Assembly (NCBI RefSeq): GCF_010894455.1
Contig: NZ_JAAIXY010000019.1
Location: forward strand, 62,001-126,000
DNA length: 64,000 nucleotides
Source of the DNA: Myxococcus eversor
Lineage (GTDB): Bacteria; Myxococcota; Myxococcia; Myxococcales; Myxococcaceae
Direction of reading: 5' to 3'
Below the pieces are notes generated by a model, which worked only from the letters and a program-made list of their open reading frames with translations, did no database searches and was not told where the DNA came from. This document shows, piece by piece, positions 35,226-44,164 of the stretch; position 1 is the first letter of the stretch; each line of letters opens with the position of its first letter. The translations under genes were made by a program, and so were the position numbers.

Positions 35226-35840
35226 GTGCTGCACCAGTTCGCGGCCGTGGGCGCGCTCGGGGCCGGTGCGGTGCTGGTCTCCATGGCGCCCACGCTCCGG
35301 ACCGCCACCGCCGCCGCGCTGTATGCCGTCAGCCTGGTCGTGCTGTTCTCGGTCAGCGCCACCTACCACCGCGTGGACTGGTCCGTTCGCGCCCGCGCCT
35401 GGATGCGGAAGATGGACCATGCCTCCATCTTCATCCTCATCGCCGGCACGTACACGCCCATCGCCCTGATCGGGCTCTCCGGTGCCGCGGGCGACAGCCT
35501 GCTGCTCGCCATCTGGTGCGGCGCCCTCCTCGGCGTCGTGAAGTCCCTGTTCTGGGCCCATGCCCCCAAGATTCTCACCGCCGCCCTCGCCATCGCCGTC
35601 GGCTGGACGCTGGTGCCCTATCTCCCCGAGGTGCGCGCGGCGCTCGGCGGCGTGGAGCTGGTGCTCATCCTCCTGGGCGGCGTCGCCTATACCTCCGGGG
35701 CCATCGCCTACGCCTTGAAACGCCCTGACCTCCGCCCTGGCGTCTTCGGCTACCACGAGCTGTTCCATGCGTTGACCATCGTCGGCGCGCTGTTCCACTT
35801 CGTCGTCGTGCTGCGGCTCGTGCGCGCCGCGGGCGCGTAG
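35226..35840 (+). CDS. Hemolysin III / PAQR-family membrane protein
   Basis: A 204-residue protein of seven membrane segments with the family signatures SATYHRVDWS, MDHASIFILIAGTYTPI and YHELFHALTIVGALFHFV, where the His/Asp residues bind zinc at the inner face. The GTG at 35226 is the first usable start, but the codons just before it (EKPKLRG) look like the normal hemolysin III N-terminus; no start codon is available upstream in frame, so initiation may be non-standard. Despite the name, a toxin role is unproven. Confidence 0.85.
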   Translation: MLHQFAAVGALGAGAVLVSMAPTLRTATAAALYAVSLVVLFSVSATYHRVDWSVRARAWMRKMDHASIFILIAGTYTPIALIGLSGAAGDSLLLAIWCGALLGVVKSLFWAHAPKILTAALAIAVGWTLVPYLPEVRAALGGVELVLILLGGVAYTSGAIAYALKRPDLRPGVFGYHELFHALTIVGALFHFVVVLRLVRAAGA

Positions 35841-35912
35841 AACCCGCGAAGTCGAACCGGGGCCACCGCGAACTCGCCTTGGGATGGGGTCCTCGTGCGG
35901 TATCCTGGTGGC

Positions 35913-36692
35913 ATGATGGGCACGAAGAAACACCTGCTCCCGAAGGCCCTGCGCTTCAGCGCGGGGACACTCACCGAACAATCGGCGCTGGCGCTGCTGA
36001 AGAAGCACGCCCGTGGGAAGTTCGCGAAGTCCAGCACCCTGCGCGCCGCGAAGCGCTTCATCGAGCAGCGCGTCGCGGGCGACCGCGCCGACAGCGACAT
36101 CCTCCACCACGTGGGACGCGTCAGCCTCGAGGAGCTCGTCACCGGGCGCCGCCCCCGAATCGGCCTCCTCATCGTCGAAGGCGACCTCACCGTGAAGGGG
36201 CGCTACGAGGACTCGCTCGACCCGGAGTCGGTCGTCATCGTCACCGGCTCGCTGCGGGCCCGGGACGTCATCACCGCCGGGTTCCTCGAGGTGCACGGGG
36301 ACCTGGTCGCCGGCCAGTCCATCCTGTTCGTCGACAACGACGCCTGCGGCGAGGTGTTCGGCGACGTCAGCGCGCCCTTCGTCTACACGAACTATCACGC
36401 GGTGAAGGTGCACGGCGGCGTGAACGCCCGACTCGTCACGGGAGACGCGAAGCACATCCGGAGCACGAAGCCGTACGCGTTCATCGAGGAGACGGACCCG
36501 CGCGTCCGGGATGCCCTCTCCCCCAGGTTGCTGAAGGTCTTCGCCGACGAGATTTTCGAGGACGAAGAGGGCGAGGAGGCCGACGCCGAGGCGCCGTGGA
36601 TCGACGCCATCGACGTGGAGAAGCTCGCGGCGTTCGTCCGCCGGGGTCATCCCGCGCTGGCGCAGCCCGCTCCCGGACGTCGGAAGAAGTGA
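35913..36692 (+). CDS. Cytoplasmic beta-helix (bactofilin-like) protein
   Basis: A 259-residue protein from the ATG at 35913. An N-terminal helical part is followed by repeating short beta strands (IGLLIVEGDLTVKGRYED, VVIVTGSLRARDVITAG, LEVHGDLVAGQSILFVDN, FGDVSAPFVYTN, AVKVHGGVNARLVTG), the hallmark of polymer-forming right-handed beta helices such as bactofilins. An acidic stretch precedes the C-terminus. No signal peptide. Homology to bactofilins proper is uncertain. Confidence 0.6.
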   Translation: MMGTKKHLLPKALRFSAGTLTEQSALALLKKHARGKFAKSSTLRAAKRFIEQRVAGDRADSDILHHVGRVSLEELVTGRRPRIGLLIVEGDLTVKGRYEDSLDPESVVIVTGSLRARDVITAGFLEVHGDLVAGQSILFVDNDACGEVFGDVSAPFVYTNYHAVKVHGGVNARLVTGDAKHIRSTKPYAFIEETDPRVRDALSPRLLKVFADEIFEDEEGEEADAEAPWIDAIDVEKLAAFVRRGHPALAQPAPGRRKK

Positions 36693-36809
36693 GCACTGCC
36701 TACGGGCGCGACCGGGGAGGATTCCCGCTCGCCCCGGACAGGACGTGCCGAGGCGTTCAGCGCCGTACCCCGCCCTCATAAGCTGGCATCACGCCCGGAG
36801 CGCGACGCC

Positions 36810-38351
36810 ATGAACACCCACGAGAGGCCGCAGAGTGACGTCACGTCCACCAAGGCAGCCTGGGAGGAGCGCGGCACGAGCGAGGCCCCCGCCGCCTGCG
36901 TCGAGACGCCCTCGGGAAAGCGACACCAGGCCCTTCAGCGGAAGTTGAACCAGCGCCCCGCCGTCCAGTCCCTGCTCCAGCGCCAGCAGGACGTCAGCCA
37001 GAGTCCCCGCGTGGTGGCCCGCGAGGCCCAGGCCAGCGCGCTCCAGGCGCGACATGCCACGCCCGCCGCCACCGCTGGGAGCGCCCCCGTCGTCCAACGC
37101 TACACCGTCGAGGACGGCTACCGCGTCTCGGAGCACCACACCCTCGCCGTGCCGGAGCAGAACGAGTCCAAGGACTTCTACGCCACTCCCGCCGAAATCA
37201 ACCGCTCCAACCTCATCCTCGAAGCCATCCAGTCCCGGGTCGAACTCCAGGCAGGGCCAGCCGCGCCGGAGCCGCTCGCGGACATGCGGGCCGTGACGCC
37301 CGTGCCTCGGAATCCCCAGCAGCCCCTCTTCGATGTCAACGAGTGCATCGACGTGGCCGACCGCGTGACGAACTCGGGACAGACCCACGCCATCTACCAG
37401 CCTGGCGAAGGGGGAGTGCCGCTCCTGCGGCAACAGTCTCCCTATCCCGCCGTCGTGGAGCAGCTCAACGTCATCGCGAGGCATCTGGCGGACAATCCCG
37501 ACGTCACACCCCAGACCCTCGTCACGGACCAGAATGCCATCTCGGATGAGAACGAGGATGCGGCCCGGCTCCAGTTCACGTTCGGCGGCGTGGACATCCG
37601 AACAGACCGACTGACCGATGCCAGCACCGCTCTGGCGCCGGTGATTCCCGTGAGGGAGCTGCGTATCGCACTGCTGAGGGAGATCTTCGCCGGGGCCTAT
37701 GAGAGGCAACCCGAGGTCCAGCAGCGACTCGCGGGCACGCTCGGAGCATTCCTCGCCCAGCATGCGCAGGACGGCGCTCGTGAAATCGATGAGTGGGCAG
37801 AGCTGCTCCAGGACTCCTTCGACACCCACTTGCGGCAGGCAAGAGACGACGCGACGGCGAGGTATATGGACCAGTACGCCGACGTGACGGACGCGCGAAG
37901 TCGCCAGGTGGGTGTCAACGCCCACGCCAACCCAGAGCCCGGTGAGTCCTACGCCATCGTCGGAAGCCGCGACCGGACCCCGGAGGAGATGCAGCTCTGG
38001 AGCTTCCACTTCGCCGCGGTGATTGCCCGTGATGGCGCGGACACCGTCACGCTCGAGAACTACAACCGGAACGGGGCGGAGGGCGCCAACCAGCAGTGGT
38101 ACTTCGACATGCACGGCCCCCAGCAGTCCTTTCACGAGAAGCACCGGCACACCGTCGCTGGCGCGCTCACGCTGCGGATGGGTGCCCCCGCGACCGACGA
38201 GCTGCGGACCCGGACACTCATGGGCCTTCCCCAGCCCGTCTCGGAGGAGGTCGCCGCGAGAATCGAGCAGGCCCGGACGCGCGCGGAGCTGGCGGCCATC
38301 CACGCCGACGTCATGAGCGCGACCCCCGAGCAGGACGTCGACACCCTGTAG
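36810..38351 (+). CDS. Probable contractile-injection-system cargo / toxin protein
   Basis: A 513-residue protein. The N-terminal 100 residues follow the leader style of proteins linked to extracellular contractile injection systems (the DUF4157 neighbourhood): HQALQRKLNQRPAVQSLLQR, SPRVVAREAQASALQARHA, then a short stretch ending APVVQRYTV. The middle is helical. A C-terminal domain contains LENYNRNGAEGANQQWYFDM and GPQQSFHEKHRHTVAGALTL, a Tyr/His-rich block seen in polymorphic cargo proteins. No sheath, baseplate or DUF4157 gene lies nearby, so delivery by a distant locus is assumed. The activity of the C-terminal domain is unknown. Confidence 0.55.
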   Translation: MNTHERPQSDVTSTKAAWEERGTSEAPAACVETPSGKRHQALQRKLNQRPAVQSLLQRQQDVSQSPRVVAREAQASALQARHATPAATAGSAPVVQRYTVEDGYRVSEHHTLAVPEQNESKDFYATPAEINRSNLILEAIQSRVELQAGPAAPEPLADMRAVTPVPRNPQQPLFDVNECIDVADRVTNSGQTHAIYQPGEGGVPLLRQQSPYPAVVEQLNVIARHLADNPDVTPQTLVTDQNAISDENEDAARLQFTFGGVDIRTDRLTDASTALAPVIPVRELRIALLREIFAGAYERQPEVQQRLAGTLGAFLAQHAQDGAREIDEWAELLQDSFDTHLRQARDDATARYMDQYADVTDARSRQVGVNAHANPEPGESYAIVGSRDRTPEEMQLWSFHFAAVIARDGADTVTLENYNRNGAEGANQQWYFDMHGPQQSFHEKHRHTVAGALTLRMGAPATDELRTRTLMGLPQPVSEEVAARIEQARTRAELAAIHADVMSATPEQDVDTL

Positions 38352-38406
38352 CGCCCCTCATCCCAGGCGCGACGATGGGGCGCGGACGTGCTACCCCCTC
38401 GGGTCC

Positions 38407-39573
38407 ATGCCTCGTCCCACCCGAACCGCCCCCCCGCCCAAGGGACCGGCCCCCGTCGCGCCCGCTGCCCCCGCGTCCCCGCTCCCCGCTGGCGCCCCCT
38501 TCACGTGGCGCTCGGAGAGCGACGAGCCCTCGCCCGCCCGGCTGCACGCGGTGAATGACCGGCTCAGCGCGGACACGGCGCTCAAGCGGGTCCGCAATGG
38601 GGAGTTCCTGCTGTACTCGGGCGACTTCCACAACGCGAAGCAGTTGCTGGGCGCGTTGGGTCGCAGGCTGGAGCGAGCGTCGAACGCCCGCACTCCCCTG
38701 GAGGCCTTCCGGGCCGAGCGTCGCGCGCGGCAACTGGAGCACGAGACGCTGTCGCGCATCGTCGTGTCGCTGGACCGCGACTACCGGCTCACGCTTACGC
38801 GGGCACCGGACGTGGCCCTGGCGTGCCGACAGGTCTGGGGTGCGCCCGAGACGGAGTTCACGGTGGTCCCCCTCAAGCAGTTGCTCGGCATGCTCGGAGC
38901 GGCGGAGTGGCGGCGAAAGGGCCTGGCGGTGCCCGGCCTCACCGGACTCATCCATCCGCATTACGGCGTGTACCTGCCCACGCGCACCGACTACATCGAA
39001 CTGCTGCTCTGGCTCCCCGAGCTGAAGGGGCAGCGCGTGTTCGACGTGGGCACGGGGACGGGCGTGCTCTCGTTCCTCCTCCTCCAGCGGGGCGCTTCGT
39101 CCGTGCAGGCGACGGACTGTGACGCGCGCGCGGTGGCCTGCGCGCGGGAGAACGCGGAGCGGCTGGGGCTGCGCAAGTCCTTCCAGGTGGGCGAGGCCGA
39201 CCTCTTCCCGGAGGGGAAGGCGGACCTCGTCGTCTGCAACCCCCCGTGGATTCCCGAGCCCCCCAAGAACCGCGTGGACCGCGCGGTGTTCGACCAGGAC
39301 AGCCAGTTACTGAAGCGATTCCTCGAGGGGCTCCCCGCGGCGCTCGCTCCGGGAGGAGAGGGGCTGCTGATTCTCTCGGACCTGGCGGTGCTGCTGGGCC
39401 TGCGCCCCCAGGGCTGGCTCCAGGAGCAGTTCACCCGGTGCGGCCTGACGGTGAAGTGGAGCAAGTCGACGGCGGCGCGGCACTCCAAGGCCAAGGACAC
39501 CTCGGACCCGCTGCACATGGCGCGCTCGCGCGAGACGACCACGCTCTACTGCCTCACACCCGTGGCGGCGTAG
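38407..39573 (+). CDS. Class I SAM-dependent methyltransferase (PrmC/RlmG-like, NPPW motif)
   Basis: A 388-residue protein. A proline-rich N-terminus is followed by a helical domain of about 170 residues, then a Rossmann methyltransferase: VFDVGTGTGVLSFLLLQRG for SAM binding and VVCNPPWIPEP, the NPPW variant of the catalytic loop that methylates planar amide or exocyclic amine nitrogens. Likely target is a glutamine or a nucleotide base. It follows the cargo protein by 55 bases on the same strand and could belong to the same transcript. Confidence 0.85.
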   Translation: MPRPTRTAPPPKGPAPVAPAAPASPLPAGAPFTWRSESDEPSPARLHAVNDRLSADTALKRVRNGEFLLYSGDFHNAKQLLGALGRRLERASNARTPLEAFRAERRARQLEHETLSRIVVSLDRDYRLTLTRAPDVALACRQVWGAPETEFTVVPLKQLLGMLGAAEWRRKGLAVPGLTGLIHPHYGVYLPTRTDYIELLLWLPELKGQRVFDVGTGTGVLSFLLLQRGASSVQATDCDARAVACARENAERLGLRKSFQVGEADLFPEGKADLVVCNPPWIPEPPKNRVDRAVFDQDSQLLKRFLEGLPAALAPGGEGLLILSDLAVLLGLRPQGWLQEQFTRCGLTVKWSKSTAARHSKAKDTSDPLHMARSRETTTLYCLTPVAA

Positions 39574-39599
39574 CCCCACGCGGCGCGGAGGGCCCGACG

Positions 39600-40196
39600 T
39601 CAGTCGATGTCCACCAGACAGGCCCCCATCTCCAGCACGAGCGGCTCCCGCGCGGAGACCCGACAGCGCTGACCGGGGGTCTCCAGACGATTCCCTCCGA
39701 CAATCGTCACGCCCTCCACCGCCTCGATGAAGAAGCAGGGGTGGTGGCCTCCGCCCACCGTCACCTGGGCCTGGTGCGGGGCCACGCCGTCCTGGTCCAC
39801 GACGATGGCGTTGGTGTCCGCGCGCCCCACCGTCAGCGGCTTGGACCAGAGCTCGTGCCGTCCCCCCAGGCGCAGCGTGGAGAGCACCGCACCCTCCTTC
39901 GAGCGGAGGGTCACCTTCATCCGGTACTTCTCCACCCGCCAGTACACGATGGACGCGCTGAACGGCCGCGCGTCTCCCCACGCCAGCGTGCCTGACTCCG
40001 GGTCCACGCGGACGGTCTGGAAGTTCTCCGGCGAGCGCAGCCAGTCACGCATCTGGGGAGTCAGGTCCGGGACGCGCGCGGGCTCCCACTCGAAGAGACA
40101 GGGCTTGAGGCTCGCCTCGCCCTCGTGTCCGTCGCTGAAGCGCACCCGGACGACGAAGGGCGCCACACAGCGAGCCTCCAGAATCACCGCGGCCAT
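39600..40196 (-). CDS. DUF2442-FHA domain fusion protein
   Basis: A 198-residue protein with two parts. Residues 1-90 match DUF2442: VVRVRFSDGHEGEASLKP, a MRDWLRSPENFQTVRVD segment and GTLAWGDA. Residues 105-198 are an FHA domain: LTVGRADTNAIVVDQDGVAPHQAQVTV with the GR and SxxH-like positions (here PHQ), followed by strands that end the sandwich. FHA domains bind phosphothreonine, so this is likely a Ser/Thr kinase signalling partner. Start at 40196; 11 upstream codons look non-coding. Divergent from the CdtB-fusion gene. Confidence 0.75.
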   Translation of the reverse strand: MAAVILEARCVAPFVVRVRFSDGHEGEASLKPCLFEWEPARVPDLTPQMRDWLRSPENFQTVRVDPESGTLAWGDARPFSASIVYWRVEKYRMKVTLRSKEGAVLSTLRLGGRHELWSKPLTVGRADTNAIVVDQDGVAPHQAQVTVGGGHHPCFFIEAVEGVTIVGGNRLETPGQRCRVSAREPLVLEMGACLVDID

Positions 40197-40296
40197 GCTC
40201 GCACCTCTCCCGTTCGAGGAATCCTTCACGTCAGTGCGCGAATCCTAGCGCGAGGCAATCACAGAAGAGGAAGATTCCGGGCAGAGCGGATCCCAA

Positions 40297-40322
40297 AATC
40301 CCTCTCACCCATTCGAGGGATT
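40297..40322. promoter_or_regulatory. Inverted repeat before the CdtB-fusion gene
   Basis: AATCCCTC at 40297-40304 and GAGGGATT at 40315-40322 form a perfect 8-base inverted repeat with a 10-base spacer, in the 196-base control region between the FHA gene and the fusion gene. It ends 71 bases before the ATG. It could be an operator for either direction. Confidence 0.5.
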
Positions 40323-40392
40323 CCCCTCACCCTGGATTGGAGTAGTCCCCACGTGGCGAGCGCATTAGAAGACTCGCCATGAGAGTGATTAC

Positions 40393-43300
40393 ATGAAGCC
40401 TGTCGTCCATTTCCCAGACAGGACACGCTCCTGCCCGGCGCGCACCGCGCTGTCCCTGTTGCTCCTGCTGCTCCCATCGCTGGCGTCGGGCGCCAACGAG
40501 GACGCCGTTGTCCACCCGACGCTGTCCTTCCACAACCGGGTCATGCAACTGGCGGGACTCCCTGATTGGAGCCGTGCGGGCTTCCGGGGAGGACAGGACC
40601 TGCCGTCCAGCGGGGACATCACCGCGAATGCACACTGCATCCTCACCTCGGAGGAGCTGGCCACCTATCACGGGGTGGTGCCGGATGACGGCGTCGACGA
40701 CACCTCGGGGCTCCAGGCCGCCATCGATACACTCAAGGCGAACTGCTCGCCTTCGGCCAACTACAATGCGCTGTCATTGATTGCGCTGCCCGCGGGGCGA
40801 ATCGACCTCAGCCGGCAGGTGTACGTGGACGCCGACTACCTGCTGATTCGAGGGCAGGGCTCCGGCGTCGGCGGCACGGAGCTGGTGTTCCGGCCCGACA
40901 CGAACACCCGCTACGACACGCTCAGCACGGATGGAGGCCGCTGGGAGCCGCTGACGATGTCCTGGGGCACCGGAGCAGACACCGGCAAGGGTGGGTGGAT
41001 ATGGCCGGGTCGGGCGATGTTCCGCGTCCAGACGCGGGAGCTCGCCACGCGCTACCAGGACGAGCACGCGTCCGCGCCCGCCAACCGCAAGGACCTGTTC
41101 GAGGGCTCCATCAACCAGCACTGGGCCTCCGGCGTGAAGGTCGCGGGCAAGGCGGGGGATGCGAACCACGCGGCCCGCGAGGGACACCGCGTCATCCAGT
41201 TGGTGTCGAACGCGAACCTGTCGCGCTTCGCCGTCGGCGGTTACCTGTGGGTGGGCGCCGCGAACAGCCGGAACTTCTACGCGCAGCAGCAGATTGGCGC
41301 GGCGTCCGAGTCCTTGATGGAGGACCTGCACATGCGCCAGCAGGTGTTCCGCATCGTCGGGCTCGACGCGGGAGCGAAGACGGTCACCATCGACCGGCCG
41401 CTGGAATTCGACGTGCCCGTGGACTCCACGTCGGATGGCTCCGCGCCCATCGGCACGGAGGCCTTCGCAAGCAAGGTGACGCCGCTGCGCATGGTGGTGG
41501 GAGTGGGCTTCGAGGACTTCTCCTACACGCAGGACGTGAGTGGCCTTCCCCGGCTGGGAGGCGGCACCTATTCCCTGACGCCGGAGAGCGCGGTCCACAA
41601 CTACGGCAACCTGGCACCCGAGTACGCCATGCACGGCATCCTGTTCAAGTGGGCGGCGGATGGATGGGTGCGGGGCCTCAGCGCGAAGATGACGGGCTCC
41701 CATCCGCTGGTGACGGAGGTCGCCCTGAACCTCCAGGTGCAGGACAACAGCTTCGACGGCGCCTGGAACAAGGGCAAGGGCGGCAATGGCTATCTGCGGG
41801 GCAGCCGCGTGTGGAGCTCGCTGTATGCCTTCAACACCAGTCGCAACCTGCGGCACTTCACCTTCCAGTGGTCCTCCAGCGGCAACGTGGCCTTCCGCAA
41901 CAACCTGGACTCGGACCTGAACCTGCATGGCGGCTGGGAGCGCTACAACCTCTTCGAGGGAAACCTCGTGCGGGTGCCGTATGACCACCGCTCCGCCAGC
42001 TGCACCGCGAACTGCGGAGGCGAAGGCGGGCAGATTGATGCCGGCACCTGGTATCCCGTGTGGTGGGCCACCGGCCCCAAGGCCATCAAGTGGGCGGGCT
42101 CCTCCGGTCCGCAGAACATCTTCCGCAACAACACGCTCATCAAGCAGACGACGCCGGGCGGGCCGTACCTGCCCTACACGCCCTACTCCACGCCGGAGGA
42201 GACCCCCTCCGAGACGGTGTTCATGTTCGGCTCCAACCCGGCGAGTCCCCGCCAGTTCCTCCACCTGTCCCAGGGGGGCGTCCCCATCGCGGATTGGACG
42301 GGGCGGGAGACGCTGGACTACTCCGAGGCCCGGGGCGTCGCCACCGTCTCCCAGCCCGTCTTCCCCTCGCTGTTCCTGCTCAAGGACGCGCCCGTCATCC
42401 TCGTGTCCCGCGCGCGCACGGGCACCGTGGCGACGTGGAACATGCAGGGCGCGGGCACGGGACAGAACGGCCCGTACGAGAGCAAGTACGTCTCCGACCT
42501 GGCGGGACTGATGGCATCGGGCCGGGGCGTCAACGCGGACGTCGTCGCCATCCAGGAGGCGGGGCTTCCACCCCCGAGCGTGCGCAACGCGGAGATTCAG
42601 CGCTTCGCCCAGAATGAGTACCAGAACGCCGCGGGCGTCCATCCGGACGTGGTGCAGTACCGCCTCTCCGGCTCGCAGCTGCGTCCCCAGTCCTACCTGT
42701 ATTGGATGGAGACCGACCCCAACGGCCACCGCGTCAACCTGGCCGTGGCCAGCCAGCAGGAGGCCGACGAGGTCTTCGTGGTGCTTCCCCCGCTCAACTG
42801 GGGAGGCCCGGTCCTGCGCCCCGCGCTGGGCATCCGCCTGGGGAACACCGTCTACTTCTCCCTCCACGCGATTTCCCCCAACGGCCCCGACGCCTCGGGA
42901 CTCATCCAGGAGATTCGCGCGCGGATGGCCGCGGCGAACGGAGGCCAGGGGTATGACTGGGTCGCGCTGGGTGACTTCAACCGGGACCCCGACACCCTCC
43001 GCAATGCCCTGCCGCTCGGGCAGTACCACGTCCAGGACCCCTCGGGGCCCACCCAGGGCACGCCGGAGCCCACCAGCACCCTGGACTACGCGGTGGGACC
43101 CAACCATCAGGTGCCGCGCATCTTTGGGGGCGCGGTGCATCGCATCCTGAATTCGGACCACCAGCCCGTGGTCTACAGCCACAACTTCCGGGCGGGCGGT
43201 GGCGCGCCCGAGGAGCCGGACGGGCCGGATGACCCGGAGCTGCCCTCCGTGGCCGTGGTGCGCAGCGCCTGGTCGGGCCAGGTGCTGGACGTCAACGGCA

Positions 43301-44133
43301 ACTCCACGAATCACGGCGTGCCCATCATCGAGTACCCATACCACCAAGGGCTGAACCAGCAGTGGCACCTGCGCCGCGAGGACGCGCACCCCGGCTACTA
43401 CCGGCTCCAGAACGGCAACAGCCACCAGTACCTGGGACAGCAGGGCAGCGCGGCCAATGCCATCCTCGTGCAGTGGCACGAGCGCGTGGATGACCAGCTC
43501 TGGCGGCCGGAGCTCCAACCGGACAATTCCTACATCCTTCGCAACTTCGTCACCGGACAGGTGATGACGTCATGGCTGGGCGGCGGCTCCCTGCACACGG
43601 TGAGTGGTGTGGACGAGTCCCCGGAGATGGCCTTCGCGCAGCGCTGGTTCCTCCAATCCGTGGCGGAGGCCGATGACCGGGAGGAAATCGTGAGCTTCCC
43701 ACCTCAATCCGGGACGGACCTCGTCGTGGACGTGGAGGGCGGCGGCGTCCTGGAGCACACGCCCATCATCCTGTACCCGGACAACACGAGCGAGAACCAG
43801 GTCTTCGACTTCATCTCCGCGGGCAGCCTGGGCACGGACCCGTGCGGCTATCTCTTCAACGGCACGGGCTACCTCGGCGCGGACTCGCCCATCGGCATCC
43901 CCCAGGACGATGACGCCGTCGCGCTGACGTACTACCAGCCGCAGAACCCGGAGATTCTCTGGTGCGTGAGCACCGTGGGCGGCGTGGCGAACAAGCTCTA
44001 CAACCTGACCGGCTCGCCCAGGACGCCCCACAAGCTGTACCTCACGCGCGGCGCGACAGGAGCGCAGCTCCGCGTCCGGACGGAGCTGACGAGCGGTGAC
44101 TCGCAGGTGTGGCGCCTGCGCGTGACGGAGTGA
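40393..44133 (+). CDS. Secreted beta-helix / CdtB-like nuclease / ricin-type lectin fusion
   Basis: A 1246-residue protein. Signal peptide to about 33. Residues ~85-660: right-handed beta-helix with a pectate-lyase-superfamily start (DDGVDDTSGLQAAIDTLK). Residues 677-935: DNase I-fold domain matching cytolethal distending toxin subunit B: TVATWNMQG, QEAG with E721, FSLHAIS with H825, GDFNRDP with D861/N863/R864, SDHQPV with D922/H923, and RVNLAVASQQEADEV, a CdtB-type core. A Pro/Gly linker follows, then ricin-B-like beta-trefoil repeats (QVLDVNGNS, QQWHL, QLWRP) to the end, resembling CdtA/CdtC. All catalytic residues are present. In classical CDT these are three separate chains. Nuclease action on eukaryotic DNA is inferred. 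Confidence 0.85.
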   Translation: MKPVVHFPDRTRSCPARTALSLLLLLLPSLASGANEDAVVHPTLSFHNRVMQLAGLPDWSRAGFRGGQDLPSSGDITANAHCILTSEELATYHGVVPDDGVDDTSGLQAAIDTLKANCSPSANYNALSLIALPAGRIDLSRQVYVDADYLLIRGQGSGVGGTELVFRPDTNTRYDTLSTDGGRWEPLTMSWGTGADTGKGGWIWPGRAMFRVQTRELATRYQDEHASAPANRKDLFEGSINQHWASGVKVAGKAGDANHAAREGHRVIQLVSNANLSRFAVGGYLWVGAANSRNFYAQQQIGAASESLMEDLHMRQQVFRIVGLDAGAKTVTIDRPLEFDVPVDSTSDGSAPIGTEAFASKVTPLRMVVGVGFEDFSYTQDVSGLPRLGGGTYSLTPESAVHNYGNLAPEYAMHGILFKWAADGWVRGLSAKMTGSHPLVTEVALNLQVQDNSFDGAWNKGKGGNGYLRGSRVWSSLYAFNTSRNLRHFTFQWSSSGNVAFRNNLDSDLNLHGGWERYNLFEGNLVRVPYDHRSASCTANCGGEGGQIDAGTWYPVWWATGPKAIKWAGSSGPQNIFRNNTLIKQTTPGGPYLPYTPYSTPEETPSETVFMFGSNPASPRQFLHLSQGGVPIADWTGRETLDYSEARGVATVSQPVFPSLFLLKDAPVILVSRARTGTVATWNMQGAGTGQNGPYESKYVSDLAGLMASGRGVNADVVAIQEAGLPPPSVRNAEIQRFAQNEYQNAAGVHPDVVQYRLSGSQLRPQSYLYWMETDPNGHRVNLAVASQQEADEVFVVLPPLNWGGPVLRPALGIRLGNTVYFSLHAISPNGPDASGLIQEIRARMAAANGGQGYDWVALGDFNRDPDTLRNALPLGQYHVQDPSGPTQGTPEPTSTLDYAVGPNHQVPRIFGGAVHRILNSDHQPVVYSHNFRAGGGAPEEPDGPDDPELPSVAVVRSAWSGQVLDVNGNSTNHGVPIIEYPYHQGLNQQWHLRREDAHPGYYRLQNGNSHQYLGQQGSAANAILVQWHERVDDQLWRPELQPDNSYILRNFVTGQVMTSWLGGGSLHTVSGVDESPEMAFAQRWFLQSVAEADDREEIVSFPPQSGTDLVVDVEGGGVLEHTPIILYPDNTSENQVFDFISAGSLGTDPCGYLFNGTGYLGADSPIGIPQDDDAVALTYYQPQNPEILWCVSTVGGVANKLYNLTGSPRTPHKLYLTRGATGAQLRVRTELTSGDSQVWRLRVTE

Positions 44134-44164
44134 GCCCTGGCGCGGGGGGCCGGGGCACAAGGCC

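Noticed and set aside
35226..35840. Hemolysin III as a true hemolysin acting with the toxin genes
   Set aside because: PAQR-type proteins are mostly housekeeping membrane proteins; the name alone is not evidence.
34947..36779. 610-codon minus-strand open frame
   Set aside because: It is a shadow of the hemolysin III and beta-helix genes on the other strand; low-complexity Arg/Gly/Ala composition.
36810..38351. Contractile injection structural gene
   Set aside because: No sheath, tube, spike or ATPase features; only the cargo-type leader is present.
40774..43518. 914-codon minus-strand open frame under the CdtB-fusion gene
   Set aside because: Antisense shadow without domain features; the plus strand has unambiguous catalytic motifs.
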